Below are positions 44,979-54,316 of a stretch of 64,000 bases of DNA, one piece after another. The notes beneath the pieces are model-generated. The model was not told where the DNA came from. It did not search any database and saw only the letters and a list, made by a program, of their open reading frames with translations. Source of the DNA: Kitasatospora sp. CB01950. Its GTDB lineage: Bacteria; Actinomycetota; Actinomycetes; Streptomycetales; Streptomycetaceae. The position numbers and the translations under genes were made by a program. Position 1 is the first letter of the stretch; the number at the start of each line of letters is the position of its first letter. The stretch spans positions 243,582 through 307,581 of the forward strand of contig NZ_LISX01000004.1 of assembly GCF_001905465.1 (NCBI RefSeq), written 5' to 3'.

Positions 44979-46234
44979 TCCCGTGTTCGAACGGTGTCCC
45001 GGGACACCTTAGGCACTGCCGGGACCCGGCGTTGCGCAGGCCTGCGCCGGGGCACCGGAACCAGTCGTCCGGGTGCGGCCGCCAGCCGCGGCCACAGCAC
45101 CAGCACGGCGGGCAGCGCCAGGTAGCCGAACCGGCCCGCCGGGGCCAGCGCGAACGCCACCGTCAGGCCCGCCGCCAGCAGGTCGCAGGCGGCCACCGCG
45201 GTGGCCGGCGGGTGCAGCGGCAGCCACAGCGCGACGGCCAGCGCGCCGACGCCCAGCAGGGTCAGCGACAGGGTGTGGCCGAACGGGCCCAGCCCCGCCA
45301 GCACCTTGCCCGGCAGCGGACTGCCGGCCGGCGTGCGGATCGCCGTCAGGCCGAGCGGGAAACGCACCACCTGCTCGTACAGCTCCCGCGGGTGCAGCAG
45401 CACGAACGGGGCGACCACCGCCCCGCCGACGGCCAGCGCCGGAACGGCGGCCCGCAGCGCAGGGCGGAGGCCGTGGCGGCGGTGCAGCAGCAGCAACGCG
45501 ACCGGCAGCGCCGGCCAGGCCGTCCACTTCAACGTGCAGGCCAGCGCCAGCACCAGGCCGGTGCGCAGCGGGCGGCCGCGTTCGGCGAGCGCCATCGCCA
45601 GGCAGCACACCCCGATCAGCGGCAGGTCGACGCCGCCGACCACCAGCGCCAGCGCGATCAGCGGCGACGCGGTGAGCACCGCCAGCGGCAGCACCGACCC
45701 GAGCGCCCGGCCGGGGCGCAGCAGCCGCCACCCGGCCAGCAGGCAGGCCAGGAACGCCACCGCGAACCACACCCGCGCGTCCCCCAGCACCCGCGCCGCC
45801 GGGCCGGCCCCGCCGAACAGCAGCCGGGGCAGGCCGAACAGCGACATCGCGGGCAGGTACGGGTTGTAGTCGACGACGTGCGACGGATGCGGCAGGTACG
45901 GGCTGCCGGTGTGCAGCAGCAGCGCCGCCGACCGTTCCACCACCGTCACCTCGGACTGGTGCCGCCCGGTCAGCGCCAGCGCCCCGAGCGGCAGCACCAC
46001 CGCCCCCAGCCCCGCCGCCGCGGCGGCCGCCCGCGCCCCAGCCCCGCGCGGCAGCGTCAGCGCGAGCACCGCGGCCAGCAGGTACCCGGGCGCCGCGAAC
46101 CACCCCCAGGCGACCTGATTCGCCAGCTGCGACACCAGCGGAAACGCGCCCGCCCACCCCGCAGCCACCAGCCACCCGCCGGCCTGCCCCACGGGATGCC
46201 CGAACAGCCGCCGGACCCACCGGGTGCTCGCCAT
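44975..46234 (-). CDS. GT87/DUF2029-like polyprenyl-linked glycosyltransferase
   Basis: A 419-aa integral membrane protein with about ten to twelve helices of the GT-C type. Position-specific cues are TVVERSAALLLHTGSPYLP and VDYNPYLPAMSLFGLPRLLF in the first large loop, as in PimE-like and alpha-mannosyl GT87 enzymes. Its stop overlaps the start of the DMF-like lipoprotein gene, so the two probably work together, perhaps on a cell-surface glycan. Confidence 0.75.
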   Translation of the reverse strand: MASTRWVRRLFGHPVGQAGGWLVAAGWAGAFPLVSQLANQVAWGWFAAPGYLLAAVLALTLPRGAGARAAAAAAGLGAVVLPLGALALTGRHQSEVTVVERSAALLLHTGSPYLPHPSHVVDYNPYLPAMSLFGLPRLLFGGAGPAARVLGDARVWFAVAFLACLLAGWRLLRPGRALGSVLPLAVLTASPLIALALVVGGVDLPLIGVCCLAMALAERGRPLRTGLVLALACTLKWTAWPALPVALLLLHRRHGLRPALRAAVPALAVGGAVVAPFVLLHPRELYEQVVRFPLGLTAIRTPAGSPLPGKVLAGLGPFGHTLSLTLLGVGALAVALWLPLHPPATAVAACDLLAAGLTVAFALAPAGRFGYLALPAVLVLWPRLAAAPGRLVPVPRRRPAQRRVPAVPKVSRDTVRTRE

Positions 46235-46363
46235 GGCCCGAAGGCTAGGGCGAAAGCCACGCTCTGTCGCGAACGACGAGCCGATTCCCCCGCATCTGTC
46301 CGGTCTTCGACACCGACCGGTCCACCAACCGTCACCCCCCGGTACCCGACAGCCCCTGGAGCG

Positions 46364-47797
46364 TCAGCTCCGGCCGGCCTGCTCCTCCTCGTTCCGCCCG
46401 GTGGCCAGGCGGGAGTGCTTGACGCTGTAGCCGAAGTACAGGACGGCGGCCAGCGCCAGCGCGATCGCGAAGGCGATGAAGGTGTCGCGGTGCAGCTTGG
46501 TGACGAGGTAGACGCAGAAGCCGGCGCTGAGCAGCGGGGTGACCGGGTAGAACGGGACCTTGAAGCCGCGGGGAAGGTCGGGGCGGGTGCGGCGGAGCAC
46601 GATGATGCCGAGGGACACGGCCGTGAACGCCACGAGGGTGCCCATCGAGGTCATGTCGGCGAGCAGCCGCAGCGGGAAGACGGCGGCCAGCAGGGCGACG
46701 GCGACGCCGACCACGACGGTGTTCCACACGGGGGTGCCGGTGCGCGGCGAGACCCGGGTGAAGGGTCGCGGCAGCAGGCCGTCGCGGCCCATCGCGAACA
46801 GGATCCGGGTCTGGCCGTAGATCACCACGAGGGTGATGGAGAAGATCGAGACGATCGCGCCGCCGGCGAACACCAGCGCGGGCCAGGACTGTCCGGTGAC
46901 GTCCTGCAGGATCTGCGCGAGGCCGGCCTCCTGGCCCTCGAACTTCTCCCAGGGCTGGGCGCCGATCGCGGCGACGGCGACCGCGATGTACAGCACGGTG
47001 ACCACGGTGAGCGAGATCAGGATGGCCAGCGGCAGCGTCCGTCGCGGTTCGCGGACCTCCTCGCCGGCGGTGGAGACGGCGTCCAGGCCGATGAAGGAGA
47101 AAAAAATCGTGGAGGCGGCGACCTGGACGCCTTCCCAGCCCTTGGGGGCGAACGGGGTGAAGTTGCCGGCCTGGAAGCCGGTCAGGGCGATGGCCACGAA
47201 CAGCACCAGGATGGCCAGCTTGATCGCCACCATCACGGCGTTGACCTTGGCGGATTCGCCGATGCCGCGGATCAGCAGCACGGTGACCAGGGCGACCAGC
47301 ACGACTGCGGGCAGGTTGAGGACGCCGCCCTCGCCGGGCGGCGCGGTGAGCGCTGCGGGCAGGTGCAGGCCGAACGCCAGGTCGGCGAACTGGTTGAGGT
47401 ACTGGCCCCAGGTGACGGCGATCGCGGAGGCGGAGACGCCGTACTCCATCAGCAGGCAGACGCCGACGCCGAACGCGACGGCCTCGCCCATGGTGGCGTA
47501 CGCGTACGAGTACGAGGAGCCGGCCACCGGGATCGCGGAGGCCAGTTCGGCGTAGCAGAGCGCGGTGAGGCCCGCGGTGACGGCGGCGATCACGAAGGAC
47601 ATCACCACGGCGGGCCCGGCGACCGGGACGGAAGTGGTGAGGACGAAGAAGATGCCGGTGCCGACGGTGGCGCCGATGCCGATCGCGGACAGCTGCCAAA
47701 GGCCGATGGATCGGCGCAGGTGGCCGGCTCCGGTTCCGCCCGCTTCGGCGATCAGGGTGTCCACGGGCTTGCGCCGCAGCAGGCGGGTGGTGCTCAT
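46364..47797 (-). CDS. APC-superfamily amino-acid permease
   Basis: A 477-aa, 12-helix transporter of the cationic amino-acid permease group. TM1 is GIGATVGTGIFF, TM6 FFSFIGLDAVSTAGEEVREP, followed by RILFAMGRDGLLP. The short C-terminal KHSRLATGRNEEEQ tail is cytoplasmic. ATG 47797 has AAGGA upstream. Substrate probably neutral or basic amino acids. An AT-rich palindrome lies in its upstream region. Confidence 0.9.
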   Translation of the reverse strand: MSTTRLLRRKPVDTLIAEAGGTGAGHLRRSIGLWQLSAIGIGATVGTGIFFVLTTSVPVAGPAVVMSFVIAAVTAGLTALCYAELASAIPVAGSSYSYAYATMGEAVAFGVGVCLLMEYGVSASAIAVTWGQYLNQFADLAFGLHLPAALTAPPGEGGVLNLPAVVLVALVTVLLIRGIGESAKVNAVMVAIKLAILVLFVAIALTGFQAGNFTPFAPKGWEGVQVAASTIFFSFIGLDAVSTAGEEVREPRRTLPLAILISLTVVTVLYIAVAVAAIGAQPWEKFEGQEAGLAQILQDVTGQSWPALVFAGGAIVSIFSITLVVIYGQTRILFAMGRDGLLPRPFTRVSPRTGTPVWNTVVVGVAVALLAAVFPLRLLADMTSMGTLVAFTAVSLGIIVLRRTRPDLPRGFKVPFYPVTPLLSAGFCVYLVTKLHRDTFIAFAIALALAAVLYFGYSVKHSRLATGRNEEEQAGRS

Positions 47798-47850
47798 CGG
47801 TGTCCTTCTGGTGGGGATCAGGGAGGGACTGTATCAAATACACCGGTATG

Positions 47851-47860
47851 CATAATTATG
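47851..47860. promoter_or_regulatory. AT-rich palindrome upstream of the permease
   Basis: CATAATTATG is a perfect 10-bp palindrome within a TATGCATAATTATGAGG stretch, 54 bp before the permease start. It stands out in this very GC-rich DNA and may be an operator. Confidence 0.4.
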
Positions 47861-47878
47861 AGGCCTTGATCGCGAATA

Positions 47879-49384
47879 TCACCGATTCAGCACGGTCTGC
47901 ATGACGGACTTGGCGATGGGTGCGGCCAGCCCACCGCCCGTGACGTCGCTGGCCTGGCTGTCGGCGATCACCACGGCGACCGCGACCGGCGGGACGTCGG
48001 TGGAGCCGGCCGGGCGGGCCCAGGCGATGAACCAGGCGTACGGGGTGCCGGTGTTGTCGACGCCGTGCTCGGCGGTGCCGGTCTTGCCGCCGACCTCGGC
48101 GCCGGGGATCTGCGCGTTGGCGCCGGTGCCGTTGTCGACCACGTCGACCATCAGCCGGCGCACCTGGGCGGCGACGCCGGGCCCGAAGGCCTGCCGGTAC
48201 AGGGTGGGTCGCATCAGCTGGACCTGGGTGCCGTCGGCCTTGGTGAGCCTGTCCACAAGCTGTGGATACATCACCTGGCCGTTGTCGGCGGCCCCGGCGG
48301 CGACCATGGCCATCACCAGCGGGGTGGCGGCGGTGTTGTACTGGCCGATCGAGGACAGCGCCAGCTGCGAGGCGTTCATGTCGGTGTCGAAGTTGGAGCG
48401 GGCCGCGCGCACCGGGATGTCGAGCTTGGCGTCGTCGAAGCCGAAGTTCTTCGCCATCGCGACCATCCGGTCGAGGCCGGTCTGCACGCCGAGCCAGCCC
48501 ATCACGCTGTTGCAGGACATCGTCATCGCGTCGTCCAGCGACAGCCCTTCCTGGTTGCAGGCGCCGGTGTCGTTGTTGAGCGTGGTGGTGGTGCCGGGCA
48601 GCACGTACGGGTAGGGCGCACCGGTGGGGGCCTGGATGTCGGTGACGGTGCCGTTGGCGAGGGCGGCCGCGGCGGTGACCACCTTGAAGGTGGAGCCGGG
48701 CGGGTAGATCTGGCGCAGCGCGCGGTTGAGCATCGGCTGGTCGGGGTCGGCCTGGAGCTTCTCCCAGGCGGCCTGGTCGGTGGTGCCGGCGATGCTGCCG
48801 GGGTCGTAGCTGGGGGTGGAGGCGAGGGCAAGGATCCGGCCGGTGGCGGGTTCGATCGCGGCGACGGCGCCCTTCTGGTTGCCGAGGCCCTGCATGGCGG
48901 CGCGCTGCACGGCCGGGTCGATGGTGGTGACCACGTCGCCGCCGGGCTGCTGGTGGCGGGTGATGGCGTCCCAGACCGCCCAGCCGGCCAGCCGCGGGTC
49001 GGTGCCGGTGAGCAATGCGTCGTAGACGCCTTCGAGTTGGGTGTTGCCGTAGATCTGCGAGGAGTAGCCGGTGACGGCGGCGTACAGCGGGCCGTCGGTG
49101 TAGGTGCGCTGGTAGGCGAGGCGGCCGCCGGTGGCGACGGAGCCGGTGACGGGCTGTCCGGCGATCAGGTTGCCGCGGGGCTGCGCGTAACGCTGGACGG
49201 TGGCGCGCTGGTTGGCGCTGTTCTGGTCCAACTCCTTCTTCTGGAAGACCTGGACGCGGGTGCCCTGGACGGCCAGCACGATGATCAGCAGCATGCAGAA
49301 GGTGGCGGCGCGGCGTCCGGTGGTGGAGATGCCGGGCAGGCCCTGCGGCCCGCCGTTGGTGCCCTCGGGGCGGGTGAACCTCAT
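47879..49384 (-). CDS. Class B penicillin-binding protein (PBP2/FtsI-like)
   Basis: The product is 501 aa. One N-terminal anchor (26-44), a short pedestal, and the transpeptidase domain with S231-x-x-K234 (PPGSTFK), S290-C-N292 and K434-T-G436 (GGKTGTAE). Its ATG overlaps the stop of the FtsW/RodA gene (ATGA), so glycosyltransferase and transpeptidase are made together, the usual SEDS-PBP partnership. Confidence 0.94.
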   Translation of the reverse strand: MRFTRPEGTNGGPQGLPGISTTGRRAATFCMLLIIVLAVQGTRVQVFQKKELDQNSANQRATVQRYAQPRGNLIAGQPVTGSVATGGRLAYQRTYTDGPLYAAVTGYSSQIYGNTQLEGVYDALLTGTDPRLAGWAVWDAITRHQQPGGDVVTTIDPAVQRAAMQGLGNQKGAVAAIEPATGRILALASTPSYDPGSIAGTTDQAAWEKLQADPDQPMLNRALRQIYPPGSTFKVVTAAAALANGTVTDIQAPTGAPYPYVLPGTTTTLNNDTGACNQEGLSLDDAMTMSCNSVMGWLGVQTGLDRMVAMAKNFGFDDAKLDIPVRAARSNFDTDMNASQLALSSIGQYNTAATPLVMAMVAAGAADNGQVMYPQLVDRLTKADGTQVQLMRPTLYRQAFGPGVAAQVRRLMVDVVDNGTGANAQIPGAEVGGKTGTAEHGVDNTGTPYAWFIAWARPAGSTDVPPVAVAVVIADSQASDVTGGGLAAPIAKSVMQTVLNR

Positions 49385-50718
49385 GCCGGCTCCCCGGGGT
49401 CGGGGCGGCGGGCGAGGTCGCTCATCCGCACCAGCAGCGCCACGATGATCCAGTTGGTGACCACCGAGGACCCGCCCTGCGCGATGAACGGCAGCGTCAT
49501 GCCGGTCAGCGGAATCAGGTCGAGGACGCCGCCGGCCACCACGAACACCTGGATCGCGACCAGCGCGGCCAGGCCGATGGCGAGCAGCCGCCCGAACGGG
49601 TCGCGCAGCGCGATGCCGGTGCGGAAGCCCCGGGAGACCAGCACCGCGTACAGCAGGAACACCGCGAGCAGGCCGGTCAGGCCGAGTTCCTCGCCGACGG
49701 TGGCGAGGATGAAGTCGGACTTGGTGGCGAAGCCGATCAGCGCGGAGTGCCCGAGGCCGAGGCCGGTGCCGAGCTCGCCGCCCCAGGCGAACGCGAACAG
49801 CGACTGGGCGATCTGGTTGGCGCCCTGCCCGGCCTCGATCGACGCCAGCGGGTGCAGCCAGTCGGTGACCCGGCTGTGCACGTGCGGCGACAGCCAGCCC
49901 ACCCCGACCGCGGCGACGGCCGACAGCAGCAGGCCGATGACGATCCATCCGGTGCGGGCGGTGGCCACGTACAGCATCACCACGAACAGGCCGAAGAACA
50001 GCAGCGAGGTGCCGAGGTCGGTCTCCAGGACCAGCACGCCGACGAACGCCGCCCAGATCAGCAGCACCGGCCCGAGCACCCGGCCGAGCGGCAGCTGGAA
50101 CCACAGCACCCGGCGTCCGGTCAGGGCGAGCGCGTCGCGGTGCGCGGCCAGGTACGCGGCGAAGAAGATCGCCAGCAGGATCTTCGCGAACTCGCCGGGC
50201 TGGAAGGACAGCGGGCCGAGCGTGATCCAGATCCGCGAGCCGTACACCGGCGGGAAGAACACCGGCAGCACCAGCAGGACGAGGGCGACGAACGCGCCGA
50301 TGTACGCGTAGCGCTGGAGCCGGCGGTGGTCGCGCAGCAGGAGCAGCACCGCGATGAACAGGCCCACGCCGAGGGTGGACCAGAGCAGTTGGGTGGGGGC
50401 GGCCTCGTGCTGCGGGGTGTTGCGGTCGAGCCGGTAGATGACGACCAGTCCGATGCCGTTCAGCAGCAGCGCGATCGGCAGCAGCAGCGGGTCCGCCCAC
50501 TTCGCCCGCCAGCGGACCGCGCCGTGCGCGAGCAGGGCCAGCACCCCTAACGCGGCGCCGTACTGGGCGGCGTCCGGCGGAGCCTTGCCGTCGATGTTGA
50601 CGCCGACCTCGACGTAGCCGAACACCGCCAGCCCCACCGCGGCCACCACCAGCAGCAGTTCGGTCCACCGCCGGGGCCGCCGCCCGCCGGGCGCCCAGGT
50701 CGCGGAGTCAGTGGCCAC
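49381..50718 (-). CDS. FtsW/RodA/SpoVE (SEDS) peptidoglycan glycosyltransferase
   Basis: A 445-aa protein with about 10-12 helices. SEDS hallmarks are SRIWITLGPLSFQPGEFAK, LVLETDLGTSLLFFG with the essential Asp, GLGLGHSALIG, and the C-terminal IPLTGMTLPFIAQGGSSV. GTG 50718 has GAGGA upstream. It is an extra SEDS-PBP pair, not in a division/cell-wall cluster. It may serve sporulation or branching. Confidence 0.94.
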   Translation of the reverse strand: MATDSATWAPGGRRPRRWTELLLVVAAVGLAVFGYVEVGVNIDGKAPPDAAQYGAALGVLALLAHGAVRWRAKWADPLLLPIALLLNGIGLVVIYRLDRNTPQHEAAPTQLLWSTLGVGLFIAVLLLLRDHRRLQRYAYIGAFVALVLLVLPVFFPPVYGSRIWITLGPLSFQPGEFAKILLAIFFAAYLAAHRDALALTGRRVLWFQLPLGRVLGPVLLIWAAFVGVLVLETDLGTSLLFFGLFVVMLYVATARTGWIVIGLLLSAVAAVGVGWLSPHVHSRVTDWLHPLASIEAGQGANQIAQSLFAFAWGGELGTGLGLGHSALIGFATKSDFILATVGEELGLTGLLAVFLLYAVLVSRGFRTGIALRDPFGRLLAIGLAALVAIQVFVVAGGVLDLIPLTGMTLPFIAQGGSSVVTNWIIVALLVRMSDLARRPDPGEPA

Positions 50719-50750
50719 CAGTCGTCCTCGCCGGCTCGTAAGGGCAGGGA

Positions 50751-50788
50751 CGGCGGGGTGCCGGGCGATGCCGCCCGGCACCCCGCCG
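50751..50788 (-). terminator. Terminator after the DUF1269 gene
   Basis: A perfect 17-bp stem and a 4-nt loop lie just after the DUF1269 stop and before the SEDS gene. Confidence 0.85.
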
Positions 50789-50806
50789 GTACTTCCTGGG
50801 GGAGCG

Positions 50807-51310
50807 TCAGAGCGTGGACGCGGGGTTCGCCGCCTTGGCGATCTCCCGCAGGTGCTCCTCCTCCTCGTGGCTGAGCGAGGTCTGGATCAGCTCGCCGCCG
50901 AACTGGGCGACGGCCGGGATCACCTTGTCCTGGGTGGCGGTGCGGACCAGCGCGAACACGGCGGCGCTGCCCGGGGCCAGCTTCTCGCCGACCTGCCGCA
51001 TGAAGTTGTCGTCGACGCCGGTGTCGGTGGAGGAGCCGACGGCCGCGCCGGTCGCGCCGCCGATCGCCGCGCCGATGAACGGCATCAGGAACAGCAGGCC
51101 GATGACGCCGCCCCACAGGGCGCCGGAGGCCGCGCCGACGCCGGTGTTGGAGACCGCCTGGTGGAGCTTGATCTTCCCGTCCTCGCGGCGCTCGACCACC
51201 ACGATGTCCTCCAGGTCGATCAGCCGCTGCTTCTGCAGGCCGATCAGCTCGTCCCGGACCCTCCGCGCGGTGGCGACGTCGGGGTAGGCGATCGCGAACA
51301 GGTTGCTCAC
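50807..51310 (-). CDS. DUF1269 membrane protein
   Basis: A 167-aa protein with the DUF1269 plan: a cytoplasmic half (YPDVATARRVRDELIGLQ, IVVVERREDGKIKLHQAV), a Gly/Ala-rich glycine-zipper hairpin (GALWGGVIGLLFLMPFIGAA), then a second cytoplasmic half (GSAAVFALVRTATQDKVI). Function unknown; the family is often stress-induced. GTG 51310 has AAGGA upstream. Confidence 0.9.
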   Translation of the reverse strand: MSNLFAIAYPDVATARRVRDELIGLQKQRLIDLEDIVVVERREDGKIKLHQAVSNTGVGAASGALWGGVIGLLFLMPFIGAAIGGATGAAVGSSTDTGVDDNFMRQVGEKLAPGSAAVFALVRTATQDKVIPAVAQFGGELIQTSLSHEEEEHLREIAKAANPASTL

Positions 51311-51414
51311 AGCGGGGTCCTTCCGGCAGGGCATTCGGGCACGTCACCAGCACCCTAGCCAGGATTCGCCATATTTAATCCGATCCGCTGCGGTGTGTCC
51401 GGTTCCCCGGCCGC

Positions 51415-52065
51415 TCACTCGCCCCGGCGCACCGCCACCGCCACGGCCGCCCACCAGGCGGCGGCCGCGAGCAGCACCGCGCCCGGCAGCGTCCACCACG
51501 GCGCGGACAGCCCGCCGTGCCGCGCGCCCAGCACCAGCGCCCGCACCACCGCGTTCGCCGGCGACCCCGGCACCAGCAGCACCAGCACCATCGCGCCCAG
51601 CGCCAGCGGCACCGCGTACTGCGCGGACGCCACCACCGGACGGTTGCACACCGCGCCGACCGCCGCGCCCGTCAGCACGCACACCAGGGTGGCCAGCACG
51701 CCGCCCGCCGCGGCCGCGCCGCCACCGCCGCTGCCCACCAGCAGCACCGCGGCCAGGCCCGCCACGCCCAGCGCCAGCCCGGCCAGCGCGGCCGCCAGCA
51801 GCGCCGACAGGTGCACCCGCCGCCGGCCCGCGGCCGCCACCAGGCAGGCCCGGGACTGCGCGGGTTCCGCCGTCACCGCCGACCGCACCAGCCAGCCCGT
51901 CACCGGCACCAGCAGGCCCGCCGAGAACGCCGCCGCCGACAGCGCGTCGTCGCCGCCGGACACCCCGAGGCCCATCAGCACCAGGTACGCCAGCCCGGGC
52001 GCCAGCCAGCGCTGCGAGCGCAGCAGCAGCTCCAGGTGGTAGCGCGTCAGCATCCGCAGCGTCAT
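51415..52065 (-). CDS. ABC exporter membrane subunit (putative)
   Basis: A 216-aa Ala/Leu/Val/Gly-rich protein with six predicted helices and no sequence motif of its own. Its ATG overlaps the stop of the ATPase gene (ATGA), so it is taken as the permease half. It is short for the ABC-2 family, and the complex may be a homodimer. Confidence 0.7.
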   Translation of the reverse strand: MTLRMLTRYHLELLLRSQRWLAPGLAYLVLMGLGVSGGDDALSAAAFSAGLLVPVTGWLVRSAVTAEPAQSRACLVAAAGRRRVHLSALLAAALAGLALGVAGLAAVLLVGSGGGGAAAAGGVLATLVCVLTGAAVGAVCNRPVVASAQYAVPLALGAMVLVLLVPGSPANAVVRALVLGARHGGLSAPWWTLPGAVLLAAAAWWAAVAVAVRRGE

Positions 52066-52895
52066 TGGGCGTTCTCTCCCCGGACGGACCGGATGTGCAC
52101 CGGCGGGTGCGCGGCCAGCAGGCGGCGCAGCAGGGCGTCGGAGTGCGCGGCCGGCACGTCGAGCCGGGTGGCGCCGTCGGCCAGCGGTCTGCGTTCGGGG
52201 CGGCCCGGCAGCCACTCGGGGAGCGCCTCGGCCTCGACCACCAGCACGGTGCGCGGCCCGTCCGGGTCGGCGGCCTGCACCGGGACCTCGTGCAGCACGC
52301 CGTCGCCGACCCGGTGTGCGCCGGTGGTCAGGCCCGCGAGGCGGGTCGGGTCGTGGTCGACGAACACCACCAGGCCGCCGGCCGCGGCGCGTTCGGCGAC
52401 GGCGGCGTCGAGTTCGGCGCGGGCGGCCTGGTCGAGGCCGGTCCATGCCTCGTCCAGCAGCAGCAACTCGGCTTCGGCGAGCAGGGCTTGGGCCACCGCG
52501 ACCTTCTGGCACGTCCCCTTGGAGAGGCGGCCGATCGGGGTGCTCGCGAAGCCGGCGATGCCGAACCGTTCCAGCCAGTGGTCGGCCCGCCGGCGCGCCT
52601 CCCCGGCGGCCAGGCCGCGGATCCGGCCCAGGTGGCACAGGTAGTCGCGGGCGTCGAACGGCAGCGCGGGCGGGAACCGCTCCGGGACGTACGCCCGGCT
52701 CTCCGGCGCCTCGACCGTTCCCCGCTCGGCGCGCTCGATGCCGGCGAGCAGCTTCAGCAGCGTCGACTTCCCGCTGCCGTTGGCGCCCTCGATCCGCACC
52801 AGGCCGCCCGGACGGAGCGTCAGCTCCACCTCTCTCAGCACCCACGGACCGCCGCGCGCGTAGCGTTTCCCGACCCCCGCCAGACGCACCGTCAT
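52062..52895 (-). CDS. ABC transporter ATP-binding protein
   Basis: The product is 277 aa. Walker A GANGSGKS, a non-canonical signature LSKGTCQKVAVAQALL in place of LSGGQ, Walker B LLLLDEAWTGLD and H-loop VVFVDHDPTR. The C-terminal 65 residues form an extra domain. It probably forms an exporter with the coupled membrane protein. ATG 52895; divergent from the VWA gene. Confidence 0.88.
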   Translation of the reverse strand: MTVRLAGVGKRYARGGPWVLREVELTLRPGGLVRIEGANGSGKSTLLKLLAGIERAERGTVEAPESRAYVPERFPPALPFDARDYLCHLGRIRGLAAGEARRRADHWLERFGIAGFASTPIGRLSKGTCQKVAVAQALLAEAELLLLDEAWTGLDQAARAELDAAVAERAAAGGLVVFVDHDPTRLAGLTTGAHRVGDGVLHEVPVQAADPDGPRTVLVVEAEALPEWLPGRPERRPLADGATRLDVPAAHSDALLRRLLAAHPPVHIRSVRGENAQ

Positions 52896-52978
52896 GCGCT
52901 CTCCCCGCCTGCTGTGCCGACCAGTTCAGGGTACGTCGCGCCCAGCACCCGCATTGGGCGATTGCAACTGACGGTCCC

Positions 52979-52984
52979 TAGGAT
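52979..52984 (+). promoter_or_regulatory. -10 box of the VWA gene, leaderless
   Basis: TAGGAT ends 7 nt before GTG 52992, the geometry of a leaderless transcript. The -35 is weak (TTGGGC with a 19-bp spacer). Confidence 0.4.
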
Positions 52985-52991
52985 GCGGACG

Positions 52992-54314
52992 GTGATCACC
53001 CTTACCAAGAAACGACGGACGGCCCGCGGGGCCGCCCTGCTCGGGGCGCTGACGATAGTCGCGGGCACCGTGCTGAGCACGCTGCCCGCGTTCGCCGACG
53101 AGCCCGGTGCCCCGCCCGCCGCGACCGAAGCGCCCAAGGTCGACCTCGTCCTGGACGGGTCGGGGTCGATGCGGACCGCCGACATCCAGGGCAAGAGCCG
53201 GATCTCGGTGGCCCAGCAGTCCATCAACGAGGTCATCGACGCGCTGCCCGCCGAGACCGAGTTCGGTCTGCGCACCCTCGGCGCCACCTACCCCGGCAAC
53301 GACCAGAAGGAAGGCTGCAAGGACACCCAGCAGCTCTTCCCCGTCGGCAAGACCAACAAGGTCGAGGCCAAGACCGCCGTCGCCACCGTCCGCCCGAGCG
53401 GCTGGACCCCGATCGGCGTGGCGCTGCGGGCCGCCGCCCAGGACCTCGGCACCGGCCCGACCACCCGCCGGATCGTGCTGATCACCGACGGCGAGGACAC
53501 CTGCGCCCCGCCCGACCCGTGCGACGTGGCCCGCGAACTCGCCAGCCAGGGCATCCACCTGGTGATCGACACCCTCGGCCTGGCGCACGACGACAAGACC
53601 CGCCAGCAGCTGCTGTGCATCGCCAACGCGACCGGCGGCACCTTCACCGACGTCCGCTCCCAGGAGCAGCTGACCCAGCGCGTCAAGCAGATCGTCACCC
53701 GCGCGCAGGACACCCACACCATCACGCCCGCCAAGGTCACCGGCGCCGAGCAGTGCACCAACGCGCCGATCCTGACGCCCGGCGTGTACAGCGACCGCGA
53801 GAAGTTCTCCGAGCACCGGGTGTACCGGGTGCCGGTGAAGGCCGGCCAGGAACTGCGCGCCTCCGTCAGCGTCACCCCCGACCGGGCCGTCGCCCGCGAC
53901 TACGGGGTGATGCTGCAGGCCACCGACACCAGCGGCCAGGAACTGGTCCGCGGCAACGACGCCGGCTCCGGCCGCACCGACGTGGCGTCCACCGGCCTCC
54001 GCTGGTCCGCGCCCGGCGCCGAATCGGCCTCCCCGTCGCCGAGTTCCAAGACCGGCGCGGCGAGCACCGACCGCACCGTCTGCCTGATCGTCAGCAACTC
54101 CTTCGCGGGCCAGAGCAGCGTCCAGGCCGACGCCGGCCTGCCGCTGGAACTGACCGTCGACGTCGCCGCCGCCTCCCCCGCGCCCGACGGGCCCGCGATG
54201 GGCCTCGGCCGCGGCTGGATCCTGCTCGGCGTCCTCACCCTGGCCGGCCTGCTCGCCGGTCTGATCTTCGGCTGGCTGGCACGCTGGCGGATCGCCGTCT
54301 GGCGGGAGAACTGA
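52992..54314 (+). CDS. Secreted, membrane-anchored VWA-domain protein
   Basis: The product is 440 aa. A signal peptide (LGALTIVAGTVLSTLPAFA), then a von Willebrand A domain with a MIDAS motif (VLDGSGSMRT, the later TPIGVAL and ITDGEDT), then a beta-rich region and a C-terminal helix (ILLGVLTLAGLLAGLIFGWL) with a basic end. GTG 52992 (leaderless) or ATG 52983. It should bind a protein partner or divalent metal at the cell surface. It forms an operon with the next secreted protein, 2 bp downstream. Confidence 0.85.
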   Translation: MITLTKKRRTARGAALLGALTIVAGTVLSTLPAFADEPGAPPAATEAPKVDLVLDGSGSMRTADIQGKSRISVAQQSINEVIDALPAETEFGLRTLGATYPGNDQKEGCKDTQQLFPVGKTNKVEAKTAVATVRPSGWTPIGVALRAAAQDLGTGPTTRRIVLITDGEDTCAPPDPCDVARELASQGIHLVIDTLGLAHDDKTRQQLLCIANATGGTFTDVRSQEQLTQRVKQIVTRAQDTHTITPAKVTGAEQCTNAPILTPGVYSDREKFSEHRVYRVPVKAGQELRASVSVTPDRAVARDYGVMLQATDTSGQELVRGNDAGSGRTDVASTGLRWSAPGAESASPSPSSKTGAASTDRTVCLIVSNSFAGQSSVQADAGLPLELTVDVAAASPAPDGPAMGLGRGWILLGVLTLAGLLAGLIFGWLARWRIAVWREN

Positions 54315-54316
54315 CG

